Notes under the pieces: model-generated
What the model saw: only the letters and a program-made list of their open reading frames with translations
Told to the model about the DNA's origin: nothing
Databases searched by the model: none
Part shown: piece after piece, positions 24,301-31,595 of the stretch
How positions within the stretch are numbered: position 1 is the stretch's first letter
Layout: each line of letters opens with the position of its first letter
Assembly: GCA_937898525.1 (NCBI GenBank)
Contig: CALCBC010000050.1
Coordinates: 1 to 36,581, forward strand
Source of the DNA: an uncultured Sphingomonadales bacterium
GTDB lineage: Bacteria > Pseudomonadota > Alphaproteobacteria > Sphingomonadales > Sphingomonadaceae
Length of the DNA stretch: 36,581 nt
Reading direction: 5' to 3'
Program-made: the position numbers and the translations under genes

Positions 24301-24510
24301 GCCCTCGTCGGTGCCGAGGCCGAACGTCTGCAGGAACGCGTCGAGCCCGCTCGCCTTGCGCTCGCGGGCGCCCTCGATCAGCCGCGCGGCGAGTGCCGCG
24401 GCCTCGGCGTGGACCGCCGATGCCGGCGCGGCCTGGCGCAGGCGCTCGGCAACGCAGGCGGCTTCCTCCAGGCGGTAGGCGGCGCGCAGCGCGGAACGGT
24501 CGACGGCCAT
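21379..24510 (-). CDS. putA: Bifunctional proline dehydrogenase / glutamate-semialdehyde dehydrogenase
   Basis: A 1043-residue PutA that oxidises proline to glutamate in two steps. The start is the ATG at 24510 with AGAGGA upstream; the frame extends to a TTG at 24543, judged less likely. The N-terminal half is the FAD proline-dehydrogenase barrel (SVKLSALYPRYDYLHAEA; RLVKGAYWDSEIK; FATHNAYTIGAIKALAG). The C-terminal half is an NAD aldehyde dehydrogenase with Glu799 (AETGGQNA) and the nucleophile Cys833 (GQRCSALR). No ribbon-helix-helix DNA-binding domain is present, and the length is well short of the ~1320 residues of E. coli PutA, so this is the short, non-repressor form. It lies 99 bp downstream of the metallo-hydrolase gene on the same strand. 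Confidence 0.97.
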   Translation of the reverse strand: MAVDRSALRAAYRLEEAACVAERLRQAAPASAVHAEAAALAARLIEGARERKASGLDAFLQTFGLGTDEGIALMCLAEALLRVPDTETADALIHDKLAGIDWSEHLGDSDSTFVNAATFSLMLTGQVLRGSSRDDAGFASALRRAVGRLGEPVIRQATLQAMRILGGQFVFGRTIDEALRRAEPERKGGLTHSFDMLGEAAMTFADAERYRRSYAAAIERLAQEAKGGVRASPGISVKLSALYPRYDYLHAEAAKAALIPIVRELALAASKADIHFTIDAEEAERLELSLDIIEALVEDDALFAGGWQGFGLALQAYQKRAVPLCDWVATLARRHGRRLMVRLVKGAYWDSEIKLSQVGGHGDYPVFTRKVATDVSYLACAARLLAAEDAIYPAFATHNAYTIGAIKALAGSREFEFQRLHGMGEDVYEVLAEEEGERPTRVRIYAPVGGHKDLLAYLVRRLLENGANSSFVNRLADADVPVTALTTDPVADLAALEPRRNPSIPLPADIYPNRRNSAGVDLADPLVREPLLADLRKLEGREWAAVPTVLAEPSPVARKDRREGENARAIRSPQDTDSIVGLSLDATPADVDLMLARAVAAQPGWDALGGTARAELLIRASDLFEAHTAELISLCQREAGKTLVDAVLEVREAVDFLRYYACEARMLFSAPQPLPGPTGEQNLLRLHGRGVFTTISPWNFPLAIFTGMASAALAAGNTAIAKPAEQTPLIAALAVRLCHEAGIPDDVLQLAPGDGRVGAALTSDPRIAGVAFTGSTETARAINRALAARDAPIATLIAETGGQNALIVDSSALPEQVARDVMSSAFQSAGQRCSALRVLYVQDDVAETMLEMVRGAFEALVIGDPADLATDVGPVIDAAAKALLDEHVAAMRAAGRRVWQRELGPACANGTFVAPTIIEIGSIADLQRENFGPVLHVARFRADQLEQVIEDINATGYGLTLGLHSRIDATRRLVERRARAGNFYVNRNQISAVVGSQPFGGEGLSGTGPKAGGPNYVIRFATERVTTIDTTAAGGNASLLAGG

Positions 24511-24586
24511 GGTCCTCTGCCCTGCACCCGGTTTCAGCTGCAAGCAAGGGGCGGACGAGCGGTGCCGCCACTGCGAGATCGGATTG

Positions 24587-24602
24587 AAAGCGGCTTCGCC
24601 GC
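24587..24602 (-). terminator. Weak terminator-like hairpin after the metallo-hydrolase gene
   Basis: On the minus strand GCGGC-GAA-GCCGC forms a 5-bp stem with a 3-nt loop followed by TTTC, 8 bp after the stop of the metallo-beta-lactamase-fold gene and upstream of putA. The stem and T-tract are short, so readthrough into putA is likely. Confidence 0.3.
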
Positions 24603-24609
24603 AGGAGCC

Positions 24610-25503
24610 TTATTCCGGCAGCCACTCGTACCGAAATGCATCCCCGTCGCGCTTCACGTACCCTGCCGAGGTCCGCCGGAAGTGCGCCGGAAAGCACAGC
24701 GTGTCGGTGTCGGCCAGCCGCTCCATTGTCGCCTTGCGCACCCTGCAGGCCGCCTCGCCGTCGGTGTCGAACGCGAACGGCAGGTCGTGGCGGATCAGCT
24801 GGACCGGGTGGTGGATCACGTCGCCCCAGAACACGCCGGGGGGACCGCCGGCCTGCGCGTTGATCGTGCAGCAGCCGGGCGAATGGCCGTAGGCCGGCTC
24901 GAGCCAGACGCCGTCGCCGATCTCGCGGTAGGCGACCGCGTCCTCGTCGACGATCTCCCCTTGCCCGGCTTCCATCACCGGGACGATCGAATCGACGAAC
25001 GCCGCGTTGTGCAGGGTCTCGCCCCCGGGGGCGGCCCTGAAATACTCGAAGTCGCGCCGGCCGAAGACGTAGCGGGCGTTGGGGAAGGTGGGCACCCACC
25101 GGCCGTTGTCGAGCCGGGTGTTCCAGCCGACGTGGTCGAAGTGCAGGTGCGTGCACATGACCATGTCGATGTCCTCGGGCGCGAAACCGGCGCGGCGCAG
25201 GTTGCCGAGGTAGTCGGTGCCCAGCCGGTGAACCTCGGGCAGCAGCTCCCGCTCCTTGTGGTTGCCGCAGCAGGTGTCGATCAGGATCGTCCGCCCGTCG
25301 AGCTCGATCACCCACGAGTGGACCGAGAAGGTCATGAAGCTCGTCTCGGGGTCGGTAGTGATCTCGTCGGGCTGGTCGTACCAGGTCATCAGCCGCTTCA
25401 GGTCGTCGGCCGTGGTGCCCGGCAGCTGGCTCAGCAGCGGGACGGGGCTGTCCATCTCGTGCACCTTGTGCACGCGCATGCGCCCCAGTTCGATCGGTTG
25501 CAT
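24610..25503 (-). CDS. Metallo-beta-lactamase-fold hydrolase
   Basis: A 297-residue binuclear-zinc hydrolase of the quorum-quenching lactonase / esterase-like MBL group. Metal ligands are all visible: His119, His121, Asp123 and His124 (THLHFDHVGWN), His207 (YGHSPGCC), Asp228 (FWGDVIHHP) and His274 (FPAHF). The N-terminal strand region HSWVIELDGRTILIDTCCG and the PNARYVFGRRDFEYFR loop are typical of AHL-lactonase-like members. There is no signal peptide, so it acts in the cytoplasm. GGGGAGAGG precedes the ATG. It is divergent from the thiamine-diphosphate enzyme, with only 47 bp between the two starts, which suggests linked expression. Substrate unknown (lactone, ester or thioester). Confidence 0.9.
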   Translation of the reverse strand: MQPIELGRMRVHKVHEMDSPVPLLSQLPGTTADDLKRLMTWYDQPDEITTDPETSFMTFSVHSWVIELDGRTILIDTCCGNHKERELLPEVHRLGTDYLGNLRRAGFAPEDIDMVMCTHLHFDHVGWNTRLDNGRWVPTFPNARYVFGRRDFEYFRAAPGGETLHNAAFVDSIVPVMEAGQGEIVDEDAVAYREIGDGVWLEPAYGHSPGCCTINAQAGGPPGVFWGDVIHHPVQLIRHDLPFAFDTDGEAACRVRKATMERLADTDTLCFPAHFRRTSAGYVKRDGDAFRYEWLPE

Positions 25504-25550
25504 TGGCCTCTCCCCGCCTCTAGCCCGAGCCGAGACTTGTGAGGGATGCG

Positions 25551-27224
25551 ATGCAGCAGGGCAATGGAGATGCGGACTTTCCGGTGCACGCGAACGGCAC
25601 GGTCGCCGACGCGATCGCCGCGGTGCTCAAGCGCGAGGGCGTCGACGTCGTGTTCGGCTACCCGCGCAACCAGATTCTCGAGGCGGCAGCACGGATCGAC
25701 ATCCGCACGGTGATCGTTCGCCAGGAGCGCACCGGGCTGCACATGGCCGACGCGCTCAGCCGCCTGTCGAAGGGCGCGCGGATGGGCGTGTTCGTGATGC
25801 AGCAGGGACCCGGGGCCGAGAACGCGTTCGGGGGAGTCGCGCAGGCCTATGCCGACAGCGTGCCGGTGCTGGTCATGCCGCAGGGCTATGCGCTGAGCCA
25901 GGCCTACGTGCCGTACAACTTCAACTCGGTGCGCTCGATGGCGAGCGTCGCCAAGCACGCCGAGCCGCTGACCTCGCCGACCGATGTCGGACCGGTGCTT
26001 CGCCGCGCTTTCGCGATGCTGCGCAACGGTCGGCCGCAACCGGTGGTGGTCGAGCTTCCGTACGACGTGCTGGCGATGCCGTTCACGGGCGAGCTCGACT
26101 ACGCGCCTGGCAAGGTCGTGCGCTCGCAGCCCGCGCCCGAGGCGATCGAGGCGGCCGCCGCGCGGCTCGTCGCGGCGAAGAACCCGGCGATCTACGCCGG
26201 GCAGGGAATCCACTGGTCGGAAGCCTACGACGAGCTGCGCGCGCTGGCCGAGCACCTGGCGATCCCGGTCATGACCAGCCTGCCGGGCAAGAGCGCGTTC
26301 GACGAGACCCACCCGCTCGCGCTCGGCTCGGGCGGCAACGGGATCAACGGCTGCGTGCGCAAGTGGCTCGACGAGTGCGACCTGCTTTTCGGCGTCGGCT
26401 GCAGCTTCACCGCCACCGCCTTCGGGCTCGCCATCCCACCCGGCAAGCGGGTGATCCATGCGACGCTCGACCCTCTCGATATCGACAAGTCGGTACCGTG
26501 CGAGGTCGCCCTGGTCGGCGATGCGAAGCTGACGCTCTCGGCCCTGCTCGAGGCGGTCAGGGCACGCGTGCCCGAGCCGCGCGATGCTGCAGCTGTGGCG
26601 CAGCAAATCGCTGAAACCGAACGCGAATGGTTCGCCCGCTGGCAGGCCAAGTGCACCCAGGAGACGAGCCCGCTCTCGCCGTACCGGGTACTGTGGGACC
26701 TGCAGCAGACCGTCGACGTCGCAAACACCATAATTACTCACGACGCCGGCAGCCCGCGCGACCAGCTGGTGCCGTTCTGGAAGAGCCGCAGCCCGCACGG
26801 CTACATCGGCTGGGGCAAGTCGACCCAGCTCGGCTACGGCCTCGGCCTCGCGATGGGCGCCAAGCTCGCCTGTCCCGACAAGCTGTGCATCAACGTCTGG
26901 GGCGACGCGGCCATCGGTTTCACCGGCACCGACCTCGAAACCGCCGCAAGGGAGGGCATCCCGATCCTCTCGATCCTGCTCAACAACCAGGCGATGGCGA
27001 TCGAGCTGCCGGTCATGCCCGAGGCGACCGAGAAGTACCGCGCGACCGACATCTCGGGCGACTACGCGGCCTTCGCCCGCTCGCTCGGGTGCCACGGCGA
27101 ACGGGTCACAGAAGCCTTCGAGATCGTCCCCGCATTGCGCCGCGCGATCGCCGCGACCGAGGCCGGGAAGCCGGCGCTGGTCGAGTTCATCACCGAGCAG
27201 GAGACGCAGATCTCGCGCGGCTGA
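25551..27224 (+). CDS. Thiamine-diphosphate-dependent enzyme (acetolactate synthase-like)
   Basis: A 557-residue enzyme of the acetolactate synthase/benzoylformate decarboxylase superfamily. The start is ATG 25551 with TGAGGG 5 bp upstream; a GTG at 25539 is an in-frame alternative. The N-terminal PYR domain has catalytic Glu59 (VRQERTGLHMADALSR). A central domain follows, then the C-terminal PP domain with a GDA...NN cofactor motif (Asp452, Asn478/479; WGDAAIGFTGTDLE ... SILLNNQAMA) in place of the more usual GDG. No small regulatory subunit gene is nearby, so biosynthetic acetolactate synthase is unlikely; it probably acts on another 2-oxo acid or acyl-CoA. Its divergent partner is the MBL-fold hydrolase. 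Substrate unknown. Confidence 0.92.
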   Translation: MQQGNGDADFPVHANGTVADAIAAVLKREGVDVVFGYPRNQILEAAARIDIRTVIVRQERTGLHMADALSRLSKGARMGVFVMQQGPGAENAFGGVAQAYADSVPVLVMPQGYALSQAYVPYNFNSVRSMASVAKHAEPLTSPTDVGPVLRRAFAMLRNGRPQPVVVELPYDVLAMPFTGELDYAPGKVVRSQPAPEAIEAAAARLVAAKNPAIYAGQGIHWSEAYDELRALAEHLAIPVMTSLPGKSAFDETHPLALGSGGNGINGCVRKWLDECDLLFGVGCSFTATAFGLAIPPGKRVIHATLDPLDIDKSVPCEVALVGDAKLTLSALLEAVRARVPEPRDAAAVAQQIAETEREWFARWQAKCTQETSPLSPYRVLWDLQQTVDVANTIITHDAGSPRDQLVPFWKSRSPHGYIGWGKSTQLGYGLGLAMGAKLACPDKLCINVWGDAAIGFTGTDLETAAREGIPILSILLNNQAMAIELPVMPEATEKYRATDISGDYAAFARSLGCHGERVTEAFEIVPALRRAIAATEAGKPALVEFITEQETQISRG

Positions 27225-27237
27225 CGAGGGGCAAGAC

Positions 27238-27253
27238 GTAACCGCCTCTTAAC
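27238..27253 (+). promoter_or_regulatory. Candidate CtrA-binding site upstream of cheA
   Basis: GTAA-CCGCCTC-TTAAC matches the alphaproteobacterial CtrA consensus TTAA-N7-TTAAC at all defined bases except the first. It lies about 49 bp before cheA, in the only non-coding gap (77 bp) ahead of the chemotaxis cluster. CtrA is known to control motility genes in many alphaproteobacteria. Confidence 0.5.
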
Positions 27254-27301
27254 CAAACTTGCCGCATAGCCGCCCGACCCGATGTCCTGGGGGCGGGTGG
27301 C

Positions 27302-29629
27302 ATGGATGATCTGCTGGCGGAATTCGTCGCCGAAACACGAGAGATGCTGGGTGCGCTGGCCGGCGAAATCGTCGCCTGGGAAGCCAACCCCGACGACCGT
27401 GCCCGGCTCGATACGATCTTCCGCTTCGTCCATACCGTAAAGGGCAACTGCGGGTTCTTCGACTTCCCCCAGCTCGAGGCCCTGAGCCACGCCGCCGAGG
27501 ACGCGCTCGCCGACGTCCGCGCCGGGCACCGGCGTGCCGACAGCCGCCTTGTCGACGCCGTGCTCGCAGTGATTGACCGCATCGGCGTGATGATCGGCGA
27601 GATCGAGCGCGGCGAACCGCTGTCCGAAGCGACCGACGACGTGCTGATCGCGGCGCTCGCTGGCGAACTCGACGACGGAGCAATCTCCCAGATCGGCAGC
27701 GTGCGGCACTCCCCAGTCACTCCGGCCGCCGAGCAGCGGACCATCCGCCTGCCGGTCGACCTGATCGACCAGGTCATGAGCGGCGTCTCGGAAATGGTCC
27801 TCGCACGCAACGACCTCGCGCGGCGGATGCAGAGCCTCGGCGCCGATACCGGGCTCGAGGCGCCGTTCGCGCGGCTTTCGGCGCTGATCGCCGAAGTACG
27901 CGACGCGATCACCCGCACGCGCATGCGCCGCATCGAAGGCCTGTTCTCGACCTTCCCGCGGCTGGTCCGCGACCTGTCCGCCGAGCTCGGCAAGCAGGTC
28001 TTCGTCGAAATCGAGAACGGCGAGGTCGAGCTCGACCGCGAGATGATCGAGCTGATCCGCGACCCGCTGCTGCACATCATCCGCAATGCTGTCGACCACG
28101 GCATCGAGGCCCCGGCCGAGCGCCTCGCCGCAGGCAAGCGCGAAGCCGGAATGCTGACGATCTCGGCGCGCCAGAGCGGCAACACGATCCACATCGGTAT
28201 CATGGACGACGGGCGCGGCATCGACGTCGACAAGCTCGCCGCCAAGGCGATCGCCGCGGGTACGCACACGCCCGAGCAGATCGTGGCGATGTCGCGCGAA
28301 GAGAAGATCGACCTGATCTACGAGCCCGGGCTGTCGACCGCCGAGACGGTGACCGCGATTTCGGGCCGCGGCGTCGGCATGGACGTGGTCCGCGCCAACA
28401 TCGAGAAGTTCGGCGGCACGCTGGAGATCGAATCGCTCCCGGGCGAAGGCACGCGGTTCCTGATTTGCGTGCCGCTCACGCTGAGCATCCTGCCGAGCCT
28501 GACCGTCGAGGCCGGCGGCCAGACTTTCGCCGTTCCGCGGTCCTACGTCGAGGAGATCGTCAGCACCGCGGGCGGCAACCTCGAGTTTGCCCAGATCGGC
28601 GAGCGACGCTACCTCACCTTCCGCGACCGGCGCCTCGCCTGCATCTCCCTCGGCGAAGCGCTCCGGCTCGAACGCAACGACGATCCGACGCTGTTCGTGA
28701 TCCTGCGGCTCGGTTGGGGCGACCTCTATGCGCTCGAGGTCGACCGGATCTTCGACCACCACGAGCTGGTCATCAAACCGCTTTCGCCCGGAATCATGAA
28801 GAGCGGGCTGTTCGTCGGCTGCACCCAGCTCGACGACGGCACGCCGGTGCTGGTGCTCGACGTGGCCGCGATCGGATATGGCGCGGGCCTTCCGCGCGAG
28901 TTGCATCGCCCGTCGGCGATTACCGCCCATGCCGCGCCGCGGGCCGAACGCGAGGGCCTGCGGGTCATTCTGTTCCGCGCCCTCGACGGCGAACGCCGCG
29001 CGATCGCAATGAGCGTGGTCGAGCAGGTCGAACGTGCCGGCGCCGCAGCCGTGCGGCGGCCGGGTCCCGACGCCCAGATCGTGCTCGGCGAGGACATCCT
29101 GCCGCTCGCTGGCGTCCCAGCGGATGTCGAGCTGCCCGAGCGGATCACGGTGCTGCGGCTGTGCGAGGGCGGCGAACGAATCGCTTACGCCGCGAGCGAG
29201 GTGATCGACATCGCCACGCTCGACGGCGTGCTCAAGCGCGTCAACGGCCAGACGCACGTCGTCGGTGTGACCCTGATCGACGGCGAGACGGCCGAGCTGG
29301 TCGACTGCCACGCGCTGTTCGCGAGCCAGGCGGCCCACACCCCCGGCCACGGCACGCTGACCTGCCGCCTCGACGGCGACGAAACCTGGATGCGCAACTT
29401 CCTCGGCCCGATCATCGAGGCGGCCGGCTACCGCATCGTCGACGAAGGCCCGGCCGACGTCGCCTTCGTCGAGGGCGACATCGGGGACAAGGACGAGTGC
29501 GAGGCTCGCAAGGCGATCCGTCTGCGCAGTGCGCCGGGCCCGGCCGACGGGCCCGACAGCATCTATCGCTACGACCGCGCGGCGCTGATGGCGGCGCTGC
29601 TGCGCGCGGGACAGGAGCTCGCCGCATGA
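27302..29629 (+). CDS. cheA: Chemotaxis histidine kinase CheA with degenerate receiver-like tail
   Basis: A 775-residue hybrid kinase. An HPt domain (residues ~1-105) carries phospho-accepting His44 (FVHTVKGNCGFF). There is no clear CheY-binding P2 domain; the dimerisation region begins RTIRLPVDLIDQVMSGVSEM. The ATPase domain has an N box at His258/Asn262 (HIIRNAVDHGIE), G1 at Asp302-Asp303 (DDGRGID) and G2 at 355-360 (GRGVGM). CheW-like domains follow at ~400-540 and, more divergent, ~555-680. The last ~90 residues resemble a receiver domain (CRLDGDETWMRNFL) but with Glu724 (AFVEGD) where the phospho-Asp is expected, Arg756 in place of the conserved Lys, and the second helix apparently missing. 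It is the first gene of the cluster and overlaps cheW by 4 nt (ATGA). Confidence 0.95.
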   Translation: MDDLLAEFVAETREMLGALAGEIVAWEANPDDRARLDTIFRFVHTVKGNCGFFDFPQLEALSHAAEDALADVRAGHRRADSRLVDAVLAVIDRIGVMIGEIERGEPLSEATDDVLIAALAGELDDGAISQIGSVRHSPVTPAAEQRTIRLPVDLIDQVMSGVSEMVLARNDLARRMQSLGADTGLEAPFARLSALIAEVRDAITRTRMRRIEGLFSTFPRLVRDLSAELGKQVFVEIENGEVELDREMIELIRDPLLHIIRNAVDHGIEAPAERLAAGKREAGMLTISARQSGNTIHIGIMDDGRGIDVDKLAAKAIAAGTHTPEQIVAMSREEKIDLIYEPGLSTAETVTAISGRGVGMDVVRANIEKFGGTLEIESLPGEGTRFLICVPLTLSILPSLTVEAGGQTFAVPRSYVEEIVSTAGGNLEFAQIGERRYLTFRDRRLACISLGEALRLERNDDPTLFVILRLGWGDLYALEVDRIFDHHELVIKPLSPGIMKSGLFVGCTQLDDGTPVLVLDVAAIGYGAGLPRELHRPSAITAHAAPRAEREGLRVILFRALDGERRAIAMSVVEQVERAGAAAVRRPGPDAQIVLGEDILPLAGVPADVELPERITVLRLCEGGERIAYAASEVIDIATLDGVLKRVNGQTHVVGVTLIDGETAELVDCHALFASQAAHTPGHGTLTCRLDGDETWMRNFLGPIIEAAGYRIVDEGPADVAFVEGDIGDKDECEARKAIRLRSAPGPADGPDSIYRYDRAALMAALLRAGQELAA

Positions 29630-30066
29630 ACGAGATGCTGCTCGTCGTGATGCTCGCGGGACGCCGGGCCGTGATTCCGGCCGTCGTCGTCAATTCGGTG
29701 ATCGAGCTCGGCGAAGTCACGCCTGTGCCGCGCACGGCGCCGCACATCGCCGGGCTCGCCGCGCTGCGCAGCCGCCCGCTGACGCTGATCGACTGTGCGC
29801 TCTCGCTCGGGCTCGACCGCGAGCCGACCGACTGCCGTACCTGCCGTGCGGTTGTCGTCGAGCACGAGGGGCACCTCTACGGCCTGATGGTCGAGGCGGC
29901 CGACGACATCGTCGCCGCGCTGGCTGAACCCGGCCCGCTCGGCGCCGACCCCGGACCGGGCTGGTCGCGCGTCGCCAGCGCGCGGATCGAGACGGAGGCC
30001 GGCGCGCTGCCGTGCCTCGACATCGCCGCGCTCATCGCCGGGCCCGAAGAAGCGCTCGCGGCTTAA
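29626..30066 (+). CDS. cheW: CheW-like coupling protein
   Basis: A 146-residue CheW-fold protein that should couple receptors to CheA. The beginning MNEMLLVVMLAGRRAVIPA corresponds to the first strand pair. AGLAALRSRPLTLIDCALSL matches the conserved 'G..NLRG..LPVIDL' region of CheW, and RAVVVEHEGHLYGLMVEA the third strand block. It has unusual CRTC (about residues 67-70) and DC cysteines, which could give redox sensitivity. Its ATG sits in the cheA stop (ATGA), so translation is coupled. It is divergent from E. coli CheW, but no other CheW is present in the cluster. Confidence 0.88.
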   Translation: MNEMLLVVMLAGRRAVIPAVVVNSVIELGEVTPVPRTAPHIAGLAALRSRPLTLIDCALSLGLDREPTDCRTCRAVVVEHEGHLYGLMVEAADDIVAALAEPGPLGADPGPGWSRVASARIETEAGALPCLDIAALIAGPEEALAA

Positions 30067-30125
30067 GCGATTGCTTACACTCCTCCGGTAACAGGCGAAT
30101 CTGGAGAGAAGAGGATTTGGGCGCC

Positions 30126-30491
30126 ATGAAACACTGCCTCATCGTCGATGATTCGCGTGTGATCCGAAAGGTTTCGCGGCACATCGTCGAGAGCTTCGCT
30201 TTCGAAGTCACCGAAGCCGAGAACGGACAGGACGCCCTGGCCAAGTGCGGCGAAACGATGCCCGACCTGATCCTGCTCGACTGGAACATGCCGGTGATGA
30301 ACGGGATCGAGTTTATCGGTGCGCTGCGCAAGCTCGAGGGCGGGACCAAGCCGAAGGTCGTGTTCTGCACTACCGAGAACGACGTCGCGCACATCCGCGA
30401 AGCCATCGAGGCGGGGGCCGACGAATACGTGATGAAGCCGTTCGATCACGATACCTTGCAGATGAAGCTGCAGCTCATCGGCGCAGCCTGA
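30126..30491 (+). CDS. cheY: Single-domain response regulator CheY-like
   Basis: A 121-residue stand-alone receiver domain with an intact acidic pocket (Asp8, Asp9 in CLIVDDSRVIRK), phospho-acceptor Asp52 (LILLDWNMPVMNG), Thr82/Thr83 and Lys104 (YVMKPF). It should accept phosphate from CheA and act on the flagellar motor or another output. It lies 59 bp after cheW with a GAGG site ~14 bp upstream (rather far) and 12 bp before cheB. The DWNMPVMNG form is typical of alphaproteobacterial CheY proteins. Confidence 0.93.
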   Translation: MKHCLIVDDSRVIRKVSRHIVESFAFEVTEAENGQDALAKCGETMPDLILLDWNMPVMNGIEFIGALRKLEGGTKPKVVFCTTENDVAHIREAIEAGADEYVMKPFDHDTLQMKLQLIGAA

Positions 30492-30503
30492 GGTAGTGCG
30501 ACG

Positions 30504-31595
30504 ATGGGTGCCGCGCCAGGAATCGCGGTCCGCGACACCGCTCGCGCCCCGTGGACAGATCCGGTCCGTGTCCTGGTGGTCGACGATTCGCCGACGGTCC
30601 GTGCCGTCTTTGCCCGCCTGATCGGGGCCGAAGCCGACTTGCGACTGGTCGCCTCGGAAGAAAGTGCCGAGCGCGCGCTGGCGACGCTGGCCCAGGCTTC
30701 GCCCGACGTCATCCTGCTCGACCTCGACATGCCCGGGATGGGCGGTCTCGGCGCAATGCCGCAAATGATCGAGCTGGCCTCGCCGGCCCGCATCCTGGTC
30801 GTCTCCTCGCTCACGGTGCGCGGCGCCGAGCAGACGCTTGCCGCGCTGTCGCTCGGTGCGGCCGACACGCTCGCCAAGCCACAGCCGGGCAAGTTCGACG
30901 GCGAATACCGGGCGACGCTGCTGCGCAAGATCCGCCTGCTCGGCCGCGTTGCCCGGCGCGCGCGCGAGAAGGCGGCGCCGCCCGCGCAGCCGGCGTTGCG
31001 GCCTCACGGCCCGGAAAGGCCGCACATCGTCGCGATCGGCGCCTCGACCGGCGGTATTCATGCGCTCGGCCAGTTGCTCGGTGCGCTCGCGCCCCACGTG
31101 CAGCTGCCCCTTCTCGTCACGCAGCACTTGCCGGGCTCGTTCATGGAACCCTTCGTGCGCCAGCTGCGCGCGGCATCGGGCCGCCCGGCCTCGGTCGCCA
31201 GTGACGGCAGGCCGGTCGTAGCCGGCGAGATTCTCGTCGCGCCGGGTGACGCGCACATGACCGTTGCGTCCGACAAATCGGGCTCCACAGTGATCCGTCT
31301 GCGCGACGAGCCGGTCCCGAGCGGCTGTCGGCCCTCGGTCGACCCGATGTTCGAAAGCTGCGCCCGGCTGTTCCGCGCTCATGCGATGGGCGTCGTGCTG
31401 TCGGGGATGGGCCGCGACGGCGCCGACGGCGCCGCGCGGATCGTCGCGGCCGGCGGCACGATCATTGCGCAGGACGCTGCAAGCTCGGCAGTCTGGGGCA
31501 TGCCCGGGGCGGTCGCCGGAGCGGGTCTCGCCTCGGCCGTGCTGCCGCCCGAGCAGATCGCCGCGCGCATCGCCGCGACCGCGGGGGCGGCATGA
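30504..31595 (+). CDS. cheB: Protein-glutamate methylesterase CheB
   Basis: A 363-residue two-domain protein that demethylates (and can deamidate) receptor glutamates. The N-terminal receiver has Asp27, Asp28 and phospho-Asp73 (VILLDLDMPGM). A charged linker at ~140-172 leads to the methylesterase domain with catalytic Ser181 (IGASTGGIHAL), His208 (VTQHLPGSF) and Asp305 (GMGRDGADG). GAGG lies ~11 bp before the start. The stop overlaps the cheR start (ATGA). Confidence 0.97.
   Translation: MGAAPGIAVRDTARAPWTDPVRVLVVDDSPTVRAVFARLIGAEADLRLVASEESAERALATLAQASPDVILLDLDMPGMGGLGAMPQMIELASPARILVVSSLTVRGAEQTLAALSLGAADTLAKPQPGKFDGEYRATLLRKIRLLGRVARRAREKAAPPAQPALRPHGPERPHIVAIGASTGGIHALGQLLGALAPHVQLPLLVTQHLPGSFMEPFVRQLRAASGRPASVASDGRPVVAGEILVAPGDAHMTVASDKSGSTVIRLRDEPVPSGCRPSVDPMFESCARLFRAHAMGVVLSGMGRDGADGAARIVAAGGTIIAQDAASSAVWGMPGAVAGAGLASAVLPPEQIAARIAATAGAA

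Noticed and set aside
21619..25542. 1307-residue plus-strand open frame opposite putA and the metallo-hydrolase
   Set aside because: Composition is that of a mirror frame and both opposite-strand genes are secure.
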